Positions 14,201 to 22,137 of a DNA stretch of 64,000 bases are shown piece after piece. Position numbers and translations under genes: made by a program. How positions within the stretch are numbered: the first letter of the stretch is position 1; the number at the start of each line of letters is the position of its first letter. The notes under the pieces are model-generated. The model saw nothing but the letters and a program-made list of their open reading frames with translations. It did no database searches and had not been told where the DNA came from. The DNA comes from Symsagittifera roscoffensis (lineage: Eukaryota > Xenacoelomorpha > Acoela > Convolutidae): positions 76,911,718 through 76,975,717 of the forward strand of contig NC_087064.1 of assembly GCF_963678635.1 (NCBI RefSeq), in the 5' to 3' direction.

Positions 14201-16564
14201 ACATTGAGGAAAAGATTCTGTCTGTGGACACGCTTCAACAAAGTCTAGCATTTCCTTTTATACAGAAAACCAGTGAAGATCGTGGAGATGGACGCTGGGA
14301 CTGTATAGCCCATAAACAAGGTTGATTTTTAAGCGTGCTGCACAAATTTGAATATCGAATTGGGTTAGATAACGCTTCAATATCCAATTGAAGCATGATC
14401 TACCCCAATTAGAGCAAACTGGATCTCAGCAGGTAATGCCAATGCGCGTAATGTAATCAGGTAATGTAATGCCAGCGTATAAGGCTAATTCGACAGGTGA
14501 TTTTTTGCAGACTAGGTTAAATTTTTGATTTTTTTTTCAAGTTCAATTTAAATTTATTAGCTTAAAATATAAGTGAAGCAAATTACGCTCTCCAATTGTG
14601 GTTTCTAGAGAAAAAAACGGAAATTTTCTATTTTAATTTTTTAAGTCACTTCAATTTTTTTAAACTGTTTTCAGTTTAACCGAAACATTCTGTCCTACTT
14701 GCGCAGCAACCGGCTATTCTTGTAAATTATTATCGTCGGCAAATGAACAATTAGGCATGCTGGCAAGCATCTGACAAAATTTTTAATGTTCATAGTAAAA
14801 GCAGAATCAGGACAGACATCAGTAGGACACGACAGCTAATTGCTCGCCAAAGGGAGCTGATACTTGAGCTTTCACTTTTTTGCCTAAAAATTCCGAAAAA
14901 CTCGAAAAATTTTCAAATGTAATATCACCTAATATAGTACTTCGTTTTTCTTCGTAAGATATAGTGATTTTTAACGCACGTTTTTCTGAGATTTGGAACA
15001 AGGCTCATTTTTATCTCGATTTTTCATGACCGGTTTTTGAATCACATTCCATTTTGCACACAAATCTAAATACTTGCGATAGCAAAGGTCTATTATTTCT
15101 TTACATTCAACTTTCATATGATTTACTAAAATAATTTAAAGAGTGCGATAAGAATCAATTAAGCTTTTGCAAAATCATCGGGAAAATTTTTCTCCGAAAG
15201 GTACAATCTAAGTGTATAAGCACTGATAATATCACAGATAGTTTCATTTTTATAATAACTTTACGTGATAACTTGTGGTGGCTTATTTACCAAAAGTGAG
15301 AATATTTTGGCTGAAAAACGAGCGGCTTACACGATTGCACCTAACTGAGACCGAAATTATAATTGCGAATAACTTAAAGAAAAAAAAACATTTTAAATGT
15401 CTTCGCTTGATGGTTTTTATTTGAAGTTAATATGTGAAACGAGTTGGGGGTTTCAGTACAATCTCGATATCATTGCATTCTGATGCTGAGATTCCGTATT
15501 AAAGTAGAGACATTATTTCAGTTAAAACGTTATCAGTAAACTACCGCAAAAGCCAATGAACTTGATTTTTTTGGTGTTTTACGATATTTAGGAGAATGTT
15601 GAATGATCTTCCTAAATTTTATGCAAATTCGAAGGCATGGAATATATGACTTCCATATCTAGTGTGACAAAATGCACACTTCAACTTATTATGACCATTT
15701 TTTGAATGTACTTCCGTTCTATTTATACACAAAAAAAAATGTTTGTAATAATAAGTTCATTTTGCTCTACCTAACGCATAAAAATGTGCTAATCTTAGCG
15801 AGCAATTTAGTAGCATGTAGTTAATCCATCTTGCTAGAACGCCTGGTATAGAAATGAGCCTCGAATTAGTAAAAAAAAATGTCTACGTCTCGGATTCGAT
15901 CTGCGACTAAGAGATTATCAGTCTCAGGCACCAATCACTCAGACACGGACGCTTCATAAATCGCAAACACTAGCCACAAACAAAGCAGAGATCAGATGCT
16001 ATGCAATTTCTAATGCTACAATGAAATTTCCAAATAAGTGAACATTTTTAATAAACACTTTTATCTGCGAGTTAGCTACAAAACTTAGTTTTTCACAGCT
16101 TTATAAGACCTTCTAGCTTGCTTTAATCGCTCAAAATTAGACTAAAAATCAAAAATGACGTTTGTATCGAGTCTTCTTTTCAAATTTCGTTCTAATCGCG
16201 ATTGAAAAGGCTCATATATGATATAACACTCGACCCATACCGATAATTATTTGTGTTAACTAATTTAGCTCGGATAAAAGTAAAACACACCCAAACACAA
16301 AGGAACAAAAAAAATATTAGAAACGCGTATAGACCTAAATAAAAAAGACTTGCCTTGGTGTAGCATGTTTAGAGTGAGTATTTCATTTTGCCTTGTGATC
16401 ACTTTCTCAGTCTTCTCTCCAAACACTCTGAACAGCACCATATCTTTGTGGCTGATGGGGGAGGGGTCACTCTTCAGATGGAACCCAAACACCTTGTTGG
16501 TGATGCCATCGTCGAAGTTCTTCACCAACACTTCGTCAGCTGACGATTCATCACACCATTCTGG
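2300..16564 (-). CDS. ETNK: Ethanolamine kinase (choline/ethanolamine kinase family)
   Basis: Phosphorylates ethanolamine with ATP, the first step of the CDP-ethanolamine route to phosphatidylethanolamine, in the cytosol. Coding exons from 5' to 3' on the minus strand: 16354-16564, 3397-3548, 2811-3111 and 2300-2619 (stop TAA 2300-2302). They join in frame to 327 residues. The first exon has the DGITNK nucleotide-loop motif. Exon 2 carries GLGPELY and the NGLAYEYLKG segment. Exon 3 has the catalytic HND..LAN (Brenner) motif and IDYEYGG. Exon 4 starts at GNHFDE and ends in the conserved HFYWGVWSL segment. Acceptors are at 3549, 3112 and 2620. The first intron (12.8 kb) begins with GC, not GT. 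The codon split across it (G/TT, Val) keeps the frame, and the family alignment shows no missing exon. The true N-terminus is unsettled. Ethanolamine kinase is favoured over choline kinase by the NGL.YE region, but the paralogues are close. Confidence 0.85.
3870..3985. repeat. Two copies of a short A-rich repeat
   Basis: The motif aaaggcggatgacaagccct (near 3880) recurs as aaggcagatgacgagccctt near 3943, each followed by an A-rich run with aataaaa. This looks like local duplication and has no coding potential. Confidence 0.5.
4291..7045. repeat. Tandem duplication, copy A (about 2.75 kb)
   Basis: This block is repeated almost base for base, in the same orientation, at 7046-9627. Both start at tttccaatcaaccag/tttccaatcaaccgg and both end at the phrase ggtagtttaagtcgaaaaaa. 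Copy A holds about 175 bp near 4585-4760 that copy B lacks, plus scattered substitutions. Both copies contain a C-tract hairpin, several gtcgtctta / taagacgac motifs and an identical decayed open frame (5957-6157 here). No transposase is recognisable. It is a non-coding repeat unit that has duplicated locally. Confidence 0.85.
5598..5665. repeat. Hairpin with 18-bp perfect arms around a C tract
   Basis: The left arm ggatctacttaacaatct (5598-5615) is the exact reverse complement of the right arm at 5648-5665. The loop is a run of C followed by tttcttgaatgggg, so the C and G runs can extend the stem. The same hairpin is present in copy B with one substitution. Confidence 0.85.
7046..9627. repeat. 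Tandem duplication, copy B (about 2.6 kb)
   Basis: Second direct copy of 4291-7045. The offset is 2755 bp at the start and about 2575-2585 bp through the later part, because the copy A insertion is absent. Near 9403-9455 copy B has a local triplication of tttcgaattaggctgtt that occurs once in copy A. High identity throughout suggests a fairly recent duplication. Confidence 0.85.
8177..8240. repeat. Hairpin around C tract, copy B
   Basis: Arms 8177-8194 and 8223-8240 repeat the hairpin of copy A, with one a-to-g change in the right arm (aagtggatcc) and a shorter C run. Both arms survived in both copies. Confidence 0.8.
9668..10269. mobile_element. Foldback element, two inverted copies of one repeat
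   Basis: The left end reads ctagggattaaggcagaccg followed by gtttttttagcag. The right end reads ctgctaaaaaaccggtctgc followed by taaaatccctag, the reverse complement. The match continues inward: the minus strand of about 9672-9895 aligns with the plus strand of about 9975-10240, sharing a core like agcgcagcggagcaagcggc and tgtttgaagttagct. The right end has the TIR tip duplicated. Diverged pieces of the same unit lie inside the tandem copies (about 5200-5330 and 7785-7905). No transposase is seen, so the element is non-autonomous. Confidence 0.75.
9899..10367. repeat. Second inverted repeat crossing the foldback boundary
   Basis: The arm at 9899-9964 (ccgatcgtttagcagacc onward) pairs with the arm at 10302-10367, which ends cctgctaaacgatcgg. 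One arm is inside the foldback and the other lies beyond its right end. The two inverted repeats therefore interlock rather than nest, which fits serial insertion or rearrangement of related foldbacks. Confidence 0.7.
10384..10838. mobile_element. MITE with long terminal inverted repeats
   Basis: The left end ggacatcaagccgacgggac followed by ttcaggccgaa mirrors the right end, which reads gaagtcccgtcggcttgttg then tcctagacc. TIRs are about 40-45 bp. The interior has no ORF of note. A second family member with the same interior lies at 52380-53033, which confirms a mobile family and not a chance palindrome. A DNA transposon supplying transposase is not in the window. Confidence 0.8.
11256..12077 (+). 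CDS. 3CxxC-type zinc finger protein, RTP-like, intronless
   Basis: A 273-residue single-exon ORF on the plus strand inside the first intron of ethanolamine kinase. Cys pairs C56/C59, C95/C98, C155/C158 and C178/C181 follow the zf-3CxxC pattern. FKCYNCRWSW (54-63), FGQACRRC (91-98), the CEACWLGIC block (155-163) and HDPETCGACFEGVC (173-186) resemble vertebrate receptor-transporting proteins. The C-terminus from about 197 is very basic (KKSGKGKRR, KRKRKNKKR). Unlike RTP proteins I see no C-terminal membrane anchor. Family members act in receptor trafficking or RNA binding; the role here cannot be inferred. A possible AATAAA lies at 12354-12359. Lack of introns, antisense nesting and an intact frame fit either an old retrocopy that stayed functional or a naturally intronless family member. 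No other ORF in this intron has a recognised domain. Confidence 0.75.
   Translation: MSRAYFVNNFECWLNSYNNFFEELGTYKIYSSVLENARIQGGLVRTMGYMFGNFKCYNCRWSWSSTQCSTEIIYGYNLHEQQAELEIAYEFGQACRRCNSYVSPVFDQEATDKAMSKAVERIQKVMYNMKEPGNESSERHSRARDRREAHDFYRCEACWLGICNFDPYRIPRHDPETCGACFEGVCTLKKTEGWKRCGRKKKSGKGKRRIRYEGTLASISWAFYYRGQFAGNISAPNGETSKETTSNKQKRKRKNKKRANKSQEQGKTHAQAN
12513..13638. mobile_element. Small element with direct terminal repeats (TRIM-like)
   Basis: Two similar direct repeats, 12513-12835 and 13364-13638, flank about 530 bp. Shared landmarks are acttcttcggatgcatgtt, aagatgtcaaaac, ctaatattaata and agattatcaaagtt followed by caaagtcatgacattta. The right copy is about 50 bp shorter. The interior holds one minus-strand open frame (12833-13171). 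The layout resembles a terminal-repeat retrotransposon in miniature. No primer site or reverse transcriptase is seen, so simple duplication of a dispersed repeat is an alternative. Confidence 0.5.
12833..13171 (-). other. Unrecognised 112-codon open frame inside the direct-repeat element
   Basis: The predicted peptide is polar and basic in its second half (KPHKREYRRDD, then QFCWNLRK), with a hydrophobic N-terminal third. I recognise no domain. It sits between the two direct repeats. It is bounded by possible splice signals: an AG before gtcattgtgc near 13156 and a gtaagt just before the stop. It could be an orphan exon, a decayed transposon frame or chance. Confidence 0.25.
15836..16085 (-). 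mobile_element. SINE family A, 5'-trimmed copy
   Basis: It carries the tRNA-like block (ggattcgatctgcgactaag, then cactcagacacgg), the tcgcaaacactagccac linker and the tail with caaataagtgaacattttta. The first block with the cgcttcgcaaacac motif is missing. Confidence 0.65.
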
Positions 16565-16710
16565 CTAACAGGCTCAACTGTTTCCTTGTTCATTTTTAAA
16601 AAAGTTATTACACAAAGGCGAACCGACACTTCGCAAACACATGCAAAAAATGGCAAAAGAGCTTTATAATTGCAAGAAAATACAAAAAAAAATTAAGTAA
16701 GCTTTGAGAA

Positions 16711-16919
16711 AAAGAATTTGTCGCCTACAGGATTTGAAACCCGGGTCTCCAAACTGCGCCATACCACATTCCTGTCTTCGTAACATCAGCAACCAGTAAA
16801 CTTATCCGCATGAGTTTTATGCGCTTCACTCGTGGCTGATGTTTCGAAGACAGGAAAATGGCATGTATGGCGCAGTTCGGAGATCAGAGTTTTAAATCCC
16901 GTAGGCGACAAAATCTTTT
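16711..16919. repeat. Imperfect inverted repeat of a tRNA-like SINE head
   Basis: The arm 16711-16797 (with gtcgcctacaggatttgaaa and caaactgcgccatacca) pairs with 16828-16919 (with tggcgcagttcgga and cccgtaggcgac). The spacer is about 30 bp. Each arm includes a box B-like GATTTGAAACC, so this is a head-to-head pair of tRNA-related sequences. Confidence 0.7.
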
Positions 16920-17522
16920 CGTTTGGAAACAGATACTAAAATTGAGCGCTTTTGCTGAGCCATAATTTATGCCAGTTGGAGATTGGAAAAAAATGAACTC
17001 GAATCAACTAAATTGTAAACTTGGGAGCTTTGTCTGCCAAAATCAGTGAGAAAAAAAACGATAATTACACACAAAAACATCAAAGTACTCTATTCAATTA
17101 ATTCCATAAAATAAAAATGTTTTAATCAAAATAAATTATTTGTTGTGAATGCTGGAACTATTTTTATAGAATCAGTGCCTTGATCTGTCTGAGGATATGT
17201 AAGGCATCTTTGGAGGCACAGTCCAGAGTCAATTCGACGTCCGGCAGAGATATAGGGGGCATAGAGGACCCAGAGGCGCAGAACGAGGTCATGTCAGAAT
17301 AAAAATAGATATATAATACGAAGGGCTACCAAAGCATACAAAATCTAAACTAATCTGAAACAAATAGCAGCACACATTGTAAGAGGTCTATAAACTTATA
17401 TATTTGATAAACTAATCTCAGATGCAAACAAACAGTTGAGTTGAGTAAATACCTTTTTAAAGTTCACCTTTGACACAGAGTCAAAGCTGAGCTTTGCGCC
17501 ACTTGCGATACAAATATGAAAA

Positions 17523-17840
17523 CAGAGGCAAAGCTGCGCTTCGCAAACAAAAGCGAAGAAAATGCAAAAAAGAGCTCTAAACAGGCAAAACAAAATGATA
17601 CGGAAAAGATAAAAAATACACTTTGAAAAAAAATTGTTGAGATTAGAAATATCAAGTTCGCATATCTGCTCCAGATGAAACCCATCTGACGTTGCAAATT
17701 TTACTAACACTAGCCACCAATAAAGCAGTTACAGTTTCTACCAAATTGCCAATGTTATGCAGCAAAAATATTGATATGTTCCGGATTTGAACATCAGACC
17801 TCTTGATTAAGAATCTCACATCCTCGCATCTGCCTCACGG
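17523..17840 (-). mobile_element. SINE-related repeat, diverged
   Basis: The block gcgcttcgcaaacaaaagcg followed by gcaaaaaagagctcta matches the 5' part of family A. It is followed by aacactagccaccaataaag and a second tRNA-like stretch (gatttgaacatcagacctct, to about 17840). Internal order is scrambled compared with the standard copies. Confidence 0.5.
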
Positions 17841-18239
17841 CTGCTTAGGAGTACACTAGAGGCCCAGCTAATGCTGGAGGCCCACCACTTGCGATACAAC
17901 ACGATCATAGAACAGGCAAAGTCGAAAAAATGAAAAATCTTGAAAAAACTAGTTGAATCAAAACTTTCGTATGTCTCGATGAAGTACACCAAGGGCCCAG
18001 CTAAAGTTGGACGTACGTGTTTGACACTTTATGATGATTTTACTATAGTGATGCGGGACGAAATGCGTAATTTCAAAGCTTGGACTTTGCCCAAAACCTT
18101 CGTTGTTTCTCCACAAAAGTAAATGAGAAAGAAAAATTATAAAATTTTATAATATTACCAAAAACATTAACTATCTAACAAAAAAGTAAGGAGTAGCCGC
18201 TTTAGCAGGAAAACCTCGCGCAACCGCTTTCTTCGATTG

Positions 18240-19130
18240 AAATTTTCATCTCAGATTTGATAGAGCAGTTTTTAAGAAAATTCTAAAAACGGGGTCAAAG
18301 TTCAAAAACTTAACTTTCCGAAATCCGTACATTTTTTGTTGAAAGCAGACCGTGGCCTGTCAAGCAGAGAAGACTCCCATAACCTGGTTATTCGACTGAA
18401 ATATTAACCTGAGATTTGGCACCGTATTTTTCTAGTAGACATTAAAAAAAACTTCCAAAAAACGGTCAAAGTTTCAAAACTTTCACTTATTTGAAGTCCA
18501 TAACTTTGATGTAAAAAACCTGGGAGTAACAACTTAGTGTGTCAATCAAACCTATGACATCATACTTGGTAAAATAGTTATCGCGAAAATTCCAAAAACG
18601 TCAATAAATCAAGAAGTTGACATTTCCGAGAATCACAGCTTTTTGTTTAAAAGAAAATTGGGCGTAACCACTTGAGCAAAACAGATTCAACAGATTTTTT
18701 CTGAAAAAAATTATCAAGTTTACTATATAAGTTTACTCACTACGTTCATTACTTTCAAACAACCTCAGAATCAGCAAGTTTATTTTAGAAAAAAAAGAAT
18801 AAATTTACAAAAAACGGTCAAAAGTTCAAAAACTAGACAATTTCTAAGAGCATATTTTTTTTCAAAACGCAGGGCATAGCCGCTTGCGCAAGAAAGATTC
18901 GCATAAAAAAATTTTTTGGTCAAACCCTGAATCTCCAATTTGGGCGGGTAGTTTTTGAGATGGGTTTGAAGCCATAACTTTTTTCAACCGAATTTAGGGA
19001 AAAACAGCTTGGGAGGTGGAGATCCCCATAGCTTGTTCTTTTGATTGAAACCTGCATCTCAGATATGTGGATTTAATTTTTGAGAAAATGAAAAAATTTG
19101 AAGCAAAGAGGCCAAAAATCTAGCTACTGA
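18240..19130. repeat. Diverged tandem array, units of roughly 140-215 bp
   Basis: A phrase like aaaaaacggtcaaagtttca recurs near 18287, 18458, 18594 and 18809. Each time it is preceded by a ctcagatttg-like phrase and followed by a ccgaaatccgtaac-like phrase and by variants of gggcgtaaccacttgagca. Units are strongly diverged, so this is an old array. The same phrases recur at 48480-50130. Confidence 0.55.
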
Positions 19131-19729
19131 AAGTAAGGCCGCAGAAAAGGCCGCAGAAAAGGAGGTAAAATGAGAAGAGATGAGCAAAAAATGTAGGCCC
19201 ATAGAAGAGCAGCCGGTTTTTACATTTTTTTGAAAACCGGTAATGTAGTTCATGAGAAAAATAGAAATTTCGGCGAAAAAAGCAAAAAAAAATTTCCAAA
19301 CCGCTGCAAAAAACAAACAACAAGTCCCAAACAAAACACATGTTTTTTTTTCCAAAACGGAACCTAACACTAGCCGAAAACAAAGCAGCAACAAAAGCCA
19401 TTAAATTGTTGTTGGTTAAATAAGCTTAATTATGACTAAATTGAAATATACCAAAAGTGCCACCAAATGAGCGCCTCTATTTGCAACTTAATTAGAAAAA
19501 CAAAATTCTTCATAATAATACACTACGCTTCGCATGACTATGATTAAAATCGAAAGCCCCAAATAGCCGGAAAAAAATTGGCTGCATTATAAGGAACTTC
19601 ATAAAGAGGTTTGGAATGCTAGAAACAAACCGAATTTTCAAAAAAAAAGTTTTTTCTGCGGAACTAAGTCGACAGACATAAGCATACCGACAAAAATCTA
19701 CATTAACCGAAAATTTTCTATTTGCAAAA

Positions 19730-19985
19730 AAAAACAGGTTTCGACTGGAATTGAACTCCCAGGATCTGCCGTCTCAAGCATGGGCGTTACAGCAACTTGG
19801 AAGAAAGCTGAATCTTAAAAAAGTTCGGGTTAGGGACTAAGCCGGCAAAAACAAACAGACGGACGATAGCCCGAAAAAGCACAAAAAACCAAGTTTGCAA
19901 AAGAAACAGGTTACGGCCGCATTCGAAACGCAATCTTTTGCGATCTCAAGCAGCTGTGTTACCTCTCCGACAGATGCGCTGGATG
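19730..19985 (-). repeat. Two tRNA-like SINE head fragments
   Basis: At about 19737-19803 and 19909-19985, plus-strand reads such as ggaattgaactcccaggatc and gcattcgaaacgcaatc are box B complements. Each is followed by a gcgttac or gtgttacctc box A complement. Only the tRNA-like heads are present. Confidence 0.45.
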
Positions 19986-20355
19986 GTTGATTGAATTTGA
20001 ATTTTTAATAAGCAAGCGGTAACAAAGCCGAAAATTCCTGAGCAGAAACCTTTCATGCCGTAAAAATTCAAAAAAAAATTCTAAACTAATCAAAAAAAAT
20101 GTTGTCCTTTTTCCCCAGTGCACACAAACGCACATAAAACATTTGTCTGTCCCCAAATGTTGCATTAAGAGGCCACTCGGTCGATATAAATTAAGCTGAA
20201 ACTTATTAAACCGATAAAAAAAATGAAATATTTACAATTTGAGTTGCTAAAATTACAACCAATATTTAAAACAAATTTCGAGTCGTCTGGATTTCTAAAT
20301 GCTAAAACACTTAAAACCACTAAACTGAGAGTTGTTTACAGCAAAAAAAACGATT

Positions 20356-20888
20356 CTTATTTGGATGTATAGTTAATTACTCTTGCGATAAGCAAGGGTA
20401 TTGCAATCGGGTACCAGACTTTGTTTCCGTAAATAACTTACAGGACTCCTGGTGGTACCTTGGTTCATAATGAATTCAAATTTTTGAGTGTCTCCCGCTC
20501 ACTTAGCCTGGAGGTAACGAATACGCCTGTGAAGGCAAAGGTCCTGGGTTCCAGTCTGACAAGGATCTGTTTTTTTTTCAAGCGGTAGTTATTTCGGTTC
20601 AAAAAAACAACAGGCAGACAAATAACAGGCCGAATTTTTTTTGAACCGAAATAACTACCGTTTAAAAAACAACAGATCCTCGTCAGAGACTTGAACCCAG
20701 GACCTTTGCCGTCACAGGCGTATTCGTTACCTCCAGGCTAAGTGTGCGGGAGACACTCAGAAATTTGAATTCATTATGAACCAAGGTACCACCAGGAGTC
20801 CTGTAAGTTATTTACGGAAACAAAGTCTGGTACCCGATTGCAATACCCTTGCTTATCGCAAGGGTAATTAACTATACATCCAAATAAG
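20356..20888. mobile_element. Large near-perfect inverted repeat of SINE family B
   Basis: Arms 20356-20607 and 20635-20888 (about 252 bp each) are almost perfectly complementary, with a 27-bp spacer. Each arm contains a full SINE B. A tRNA-like head has box A TAGCCTGGAGGTAACG and a box B-like GGGTTC motif. Then come a body with gaattcattatgaaccaagg and ttacaggactcctggtgg, and a tail with the small hairpin cttgcgataagcaagg. Arm identity this high implies a recent event. The transcript of either strand would fold into a 250-bp hairpin. Confidence 0.85.
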
Positions 20889-22087
20889 CAATGACGAGTG
20901 ATTTCTCCAAAAATAAATAGAGAAATTGTCAAGAGACAAGTCCCTCTTGAAACTACTAAGAAAGACAAATCAGTGCACAACCAAAATCCGTGATGTGACA
21001 ACTTAACCAACAACCCTTGAGCAGACAAACATTTTAATTGTTTATTTACAGAAAAAAAACAAGGTCCGGCCTAGACTCCAACCCAAAGCCTTGGTGCAAA
21101 AGCGACGGCGGCACCTCTAGGCCAAATGGGAAAAAGTAATTTAGGGAGGGAAAAGTCTAGTTCCCGATTACAAGACACTGGCTCTCGCAAGTTGAATTTC
21201 GATCCGTTGAATCCAACTTCATACAGAGGCAAAAAACTTCGCAAACCTAAGCGGATAGCACAGACAAAAACCTGGCAAGCGGTTGATATGAAAGCATATA
21301 TTTACAAAGAAGTTAAAAATATATTCGACGTTGATACAGTACAAAACAGGTATTCGAGCGGATTAATTATTCCCAGAAAAATTTTCGAACAAGGAAATCT
21401 CCAAACACATTTCTTTGACATCTTTATTTTCCGATGAGCAATTTGATATTTTTCAGACGCTTATAACCTATGCCAAGAATCCCCGTGAAAATCAGATAAA
21501 TTTTAATACCCAAGGCGCCGTCAAGTTATTAGGGTTGGCCATCTTTAGGAGGCCGTTGACTTTTGAAATTAGGCTATTGACGCGTTTCGATCAGCTAAGT
21601 ATATGAATTTTTCAATAGAAAGCATTTATGCTGTCAAAGAAATGGAGCATCTTAGATCTTAGTCACATGAAGCATCTAAGTAAAAATTGACAATACCCGG
21701 AACAAAATCGGTTTCCAAAAGAAAAATGCTCAATTGAAAAAAAAAAGACTTCATGGTCCAGATTGGTTCTGAATAATGCAAATTCCTTAATTTTACATAA
21801 GTTAGAACATATTGGCGCCGAGAAAGCCTTAAAAACTTGAGAGTCATTCGCCGAAAAATCGTAACCAATGGGTGATGAAAGGATAGTAGTCCCGAAGAGG
21901 AGGCCTCCGCCTCTAATTCAGCTTATGTACATTTTCACTTCGCTTTTGGAAATAAAACACTCTTTCAAATTCAATTTCCAAGAAAACTATTCATTATTTA
22001 TCATTAATTATAGTCACATACCCACATTCCACTTTTTAAAACATACATTTTATTTAATTTAAGTAAATATCTTAAGTTGCTGCACCT

Positions 22088-22093
22088 TTTATT
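22088..22093 (-). terminator. Polyadenylation signal of GME
   Basis: AATAAA on the minus strand, 45 bases past the GME stop codon. A second AATAAA lies further on at 22048-22053. Confidence 0.55.
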
Positions 22094-22137
22094 TGACAAT
22101 TGCAGAAGTTTCTGCTTCTTATCTAACAAAAGAAGGT

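Larger units (their letters stand above)
3549..16353 (-). other. 12.8-kb first intron of ethanolamine kinase, GC-AG type
   Basis: On the minus strand the donor reads CACCAAG|gcaagt (break at 16354/16353). It matches the donor consensus at every position except the GC. The acceptor is tttcctcgcag at 3549. Apart from the antisense 3CxxC gene at 11256-12077, the intron is repeats: a 2.6-2.75-kb tandem duplication (4291-9627), a foldback (9668-10367), a MITE (10384-10838), a direct-repeat element (12513-13638) and a SINE (15836-16085). The rest is AT-rich sequence in which I see nothing. It has no other ORF with a domain I know. Confidence 0.75.
16565..22137. other. Intergenic region between ethanolamine kinase and GME
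   Basis: Upstream of ethanolamine kinase and downstream of GME. No exon is recognised, though a 5' exon of ethanolamine kinase may hide at the left end. Contents: SINE fragments, a hairpin of SINE heads (16711-16919), a diverged tandem array (18240-19130) and the large inverted repeat (20356-20888). The rest is AT-rich sequence without a visible feature. Confidence 0.6.

Noticed and set aside
19059-19401. Hydrophobic Phe/Leu-rich minus-strand frames
   Set aside because: Reverse translation of A-rich sequence; low complexity, not a membrane protein gene.
21126-21437. 103-codon plus-strand frame
   Set aside because: It overlaps tRNA-like SINE sequence (box B-like gaatttcgatccgttgaatc) and shows no domain.
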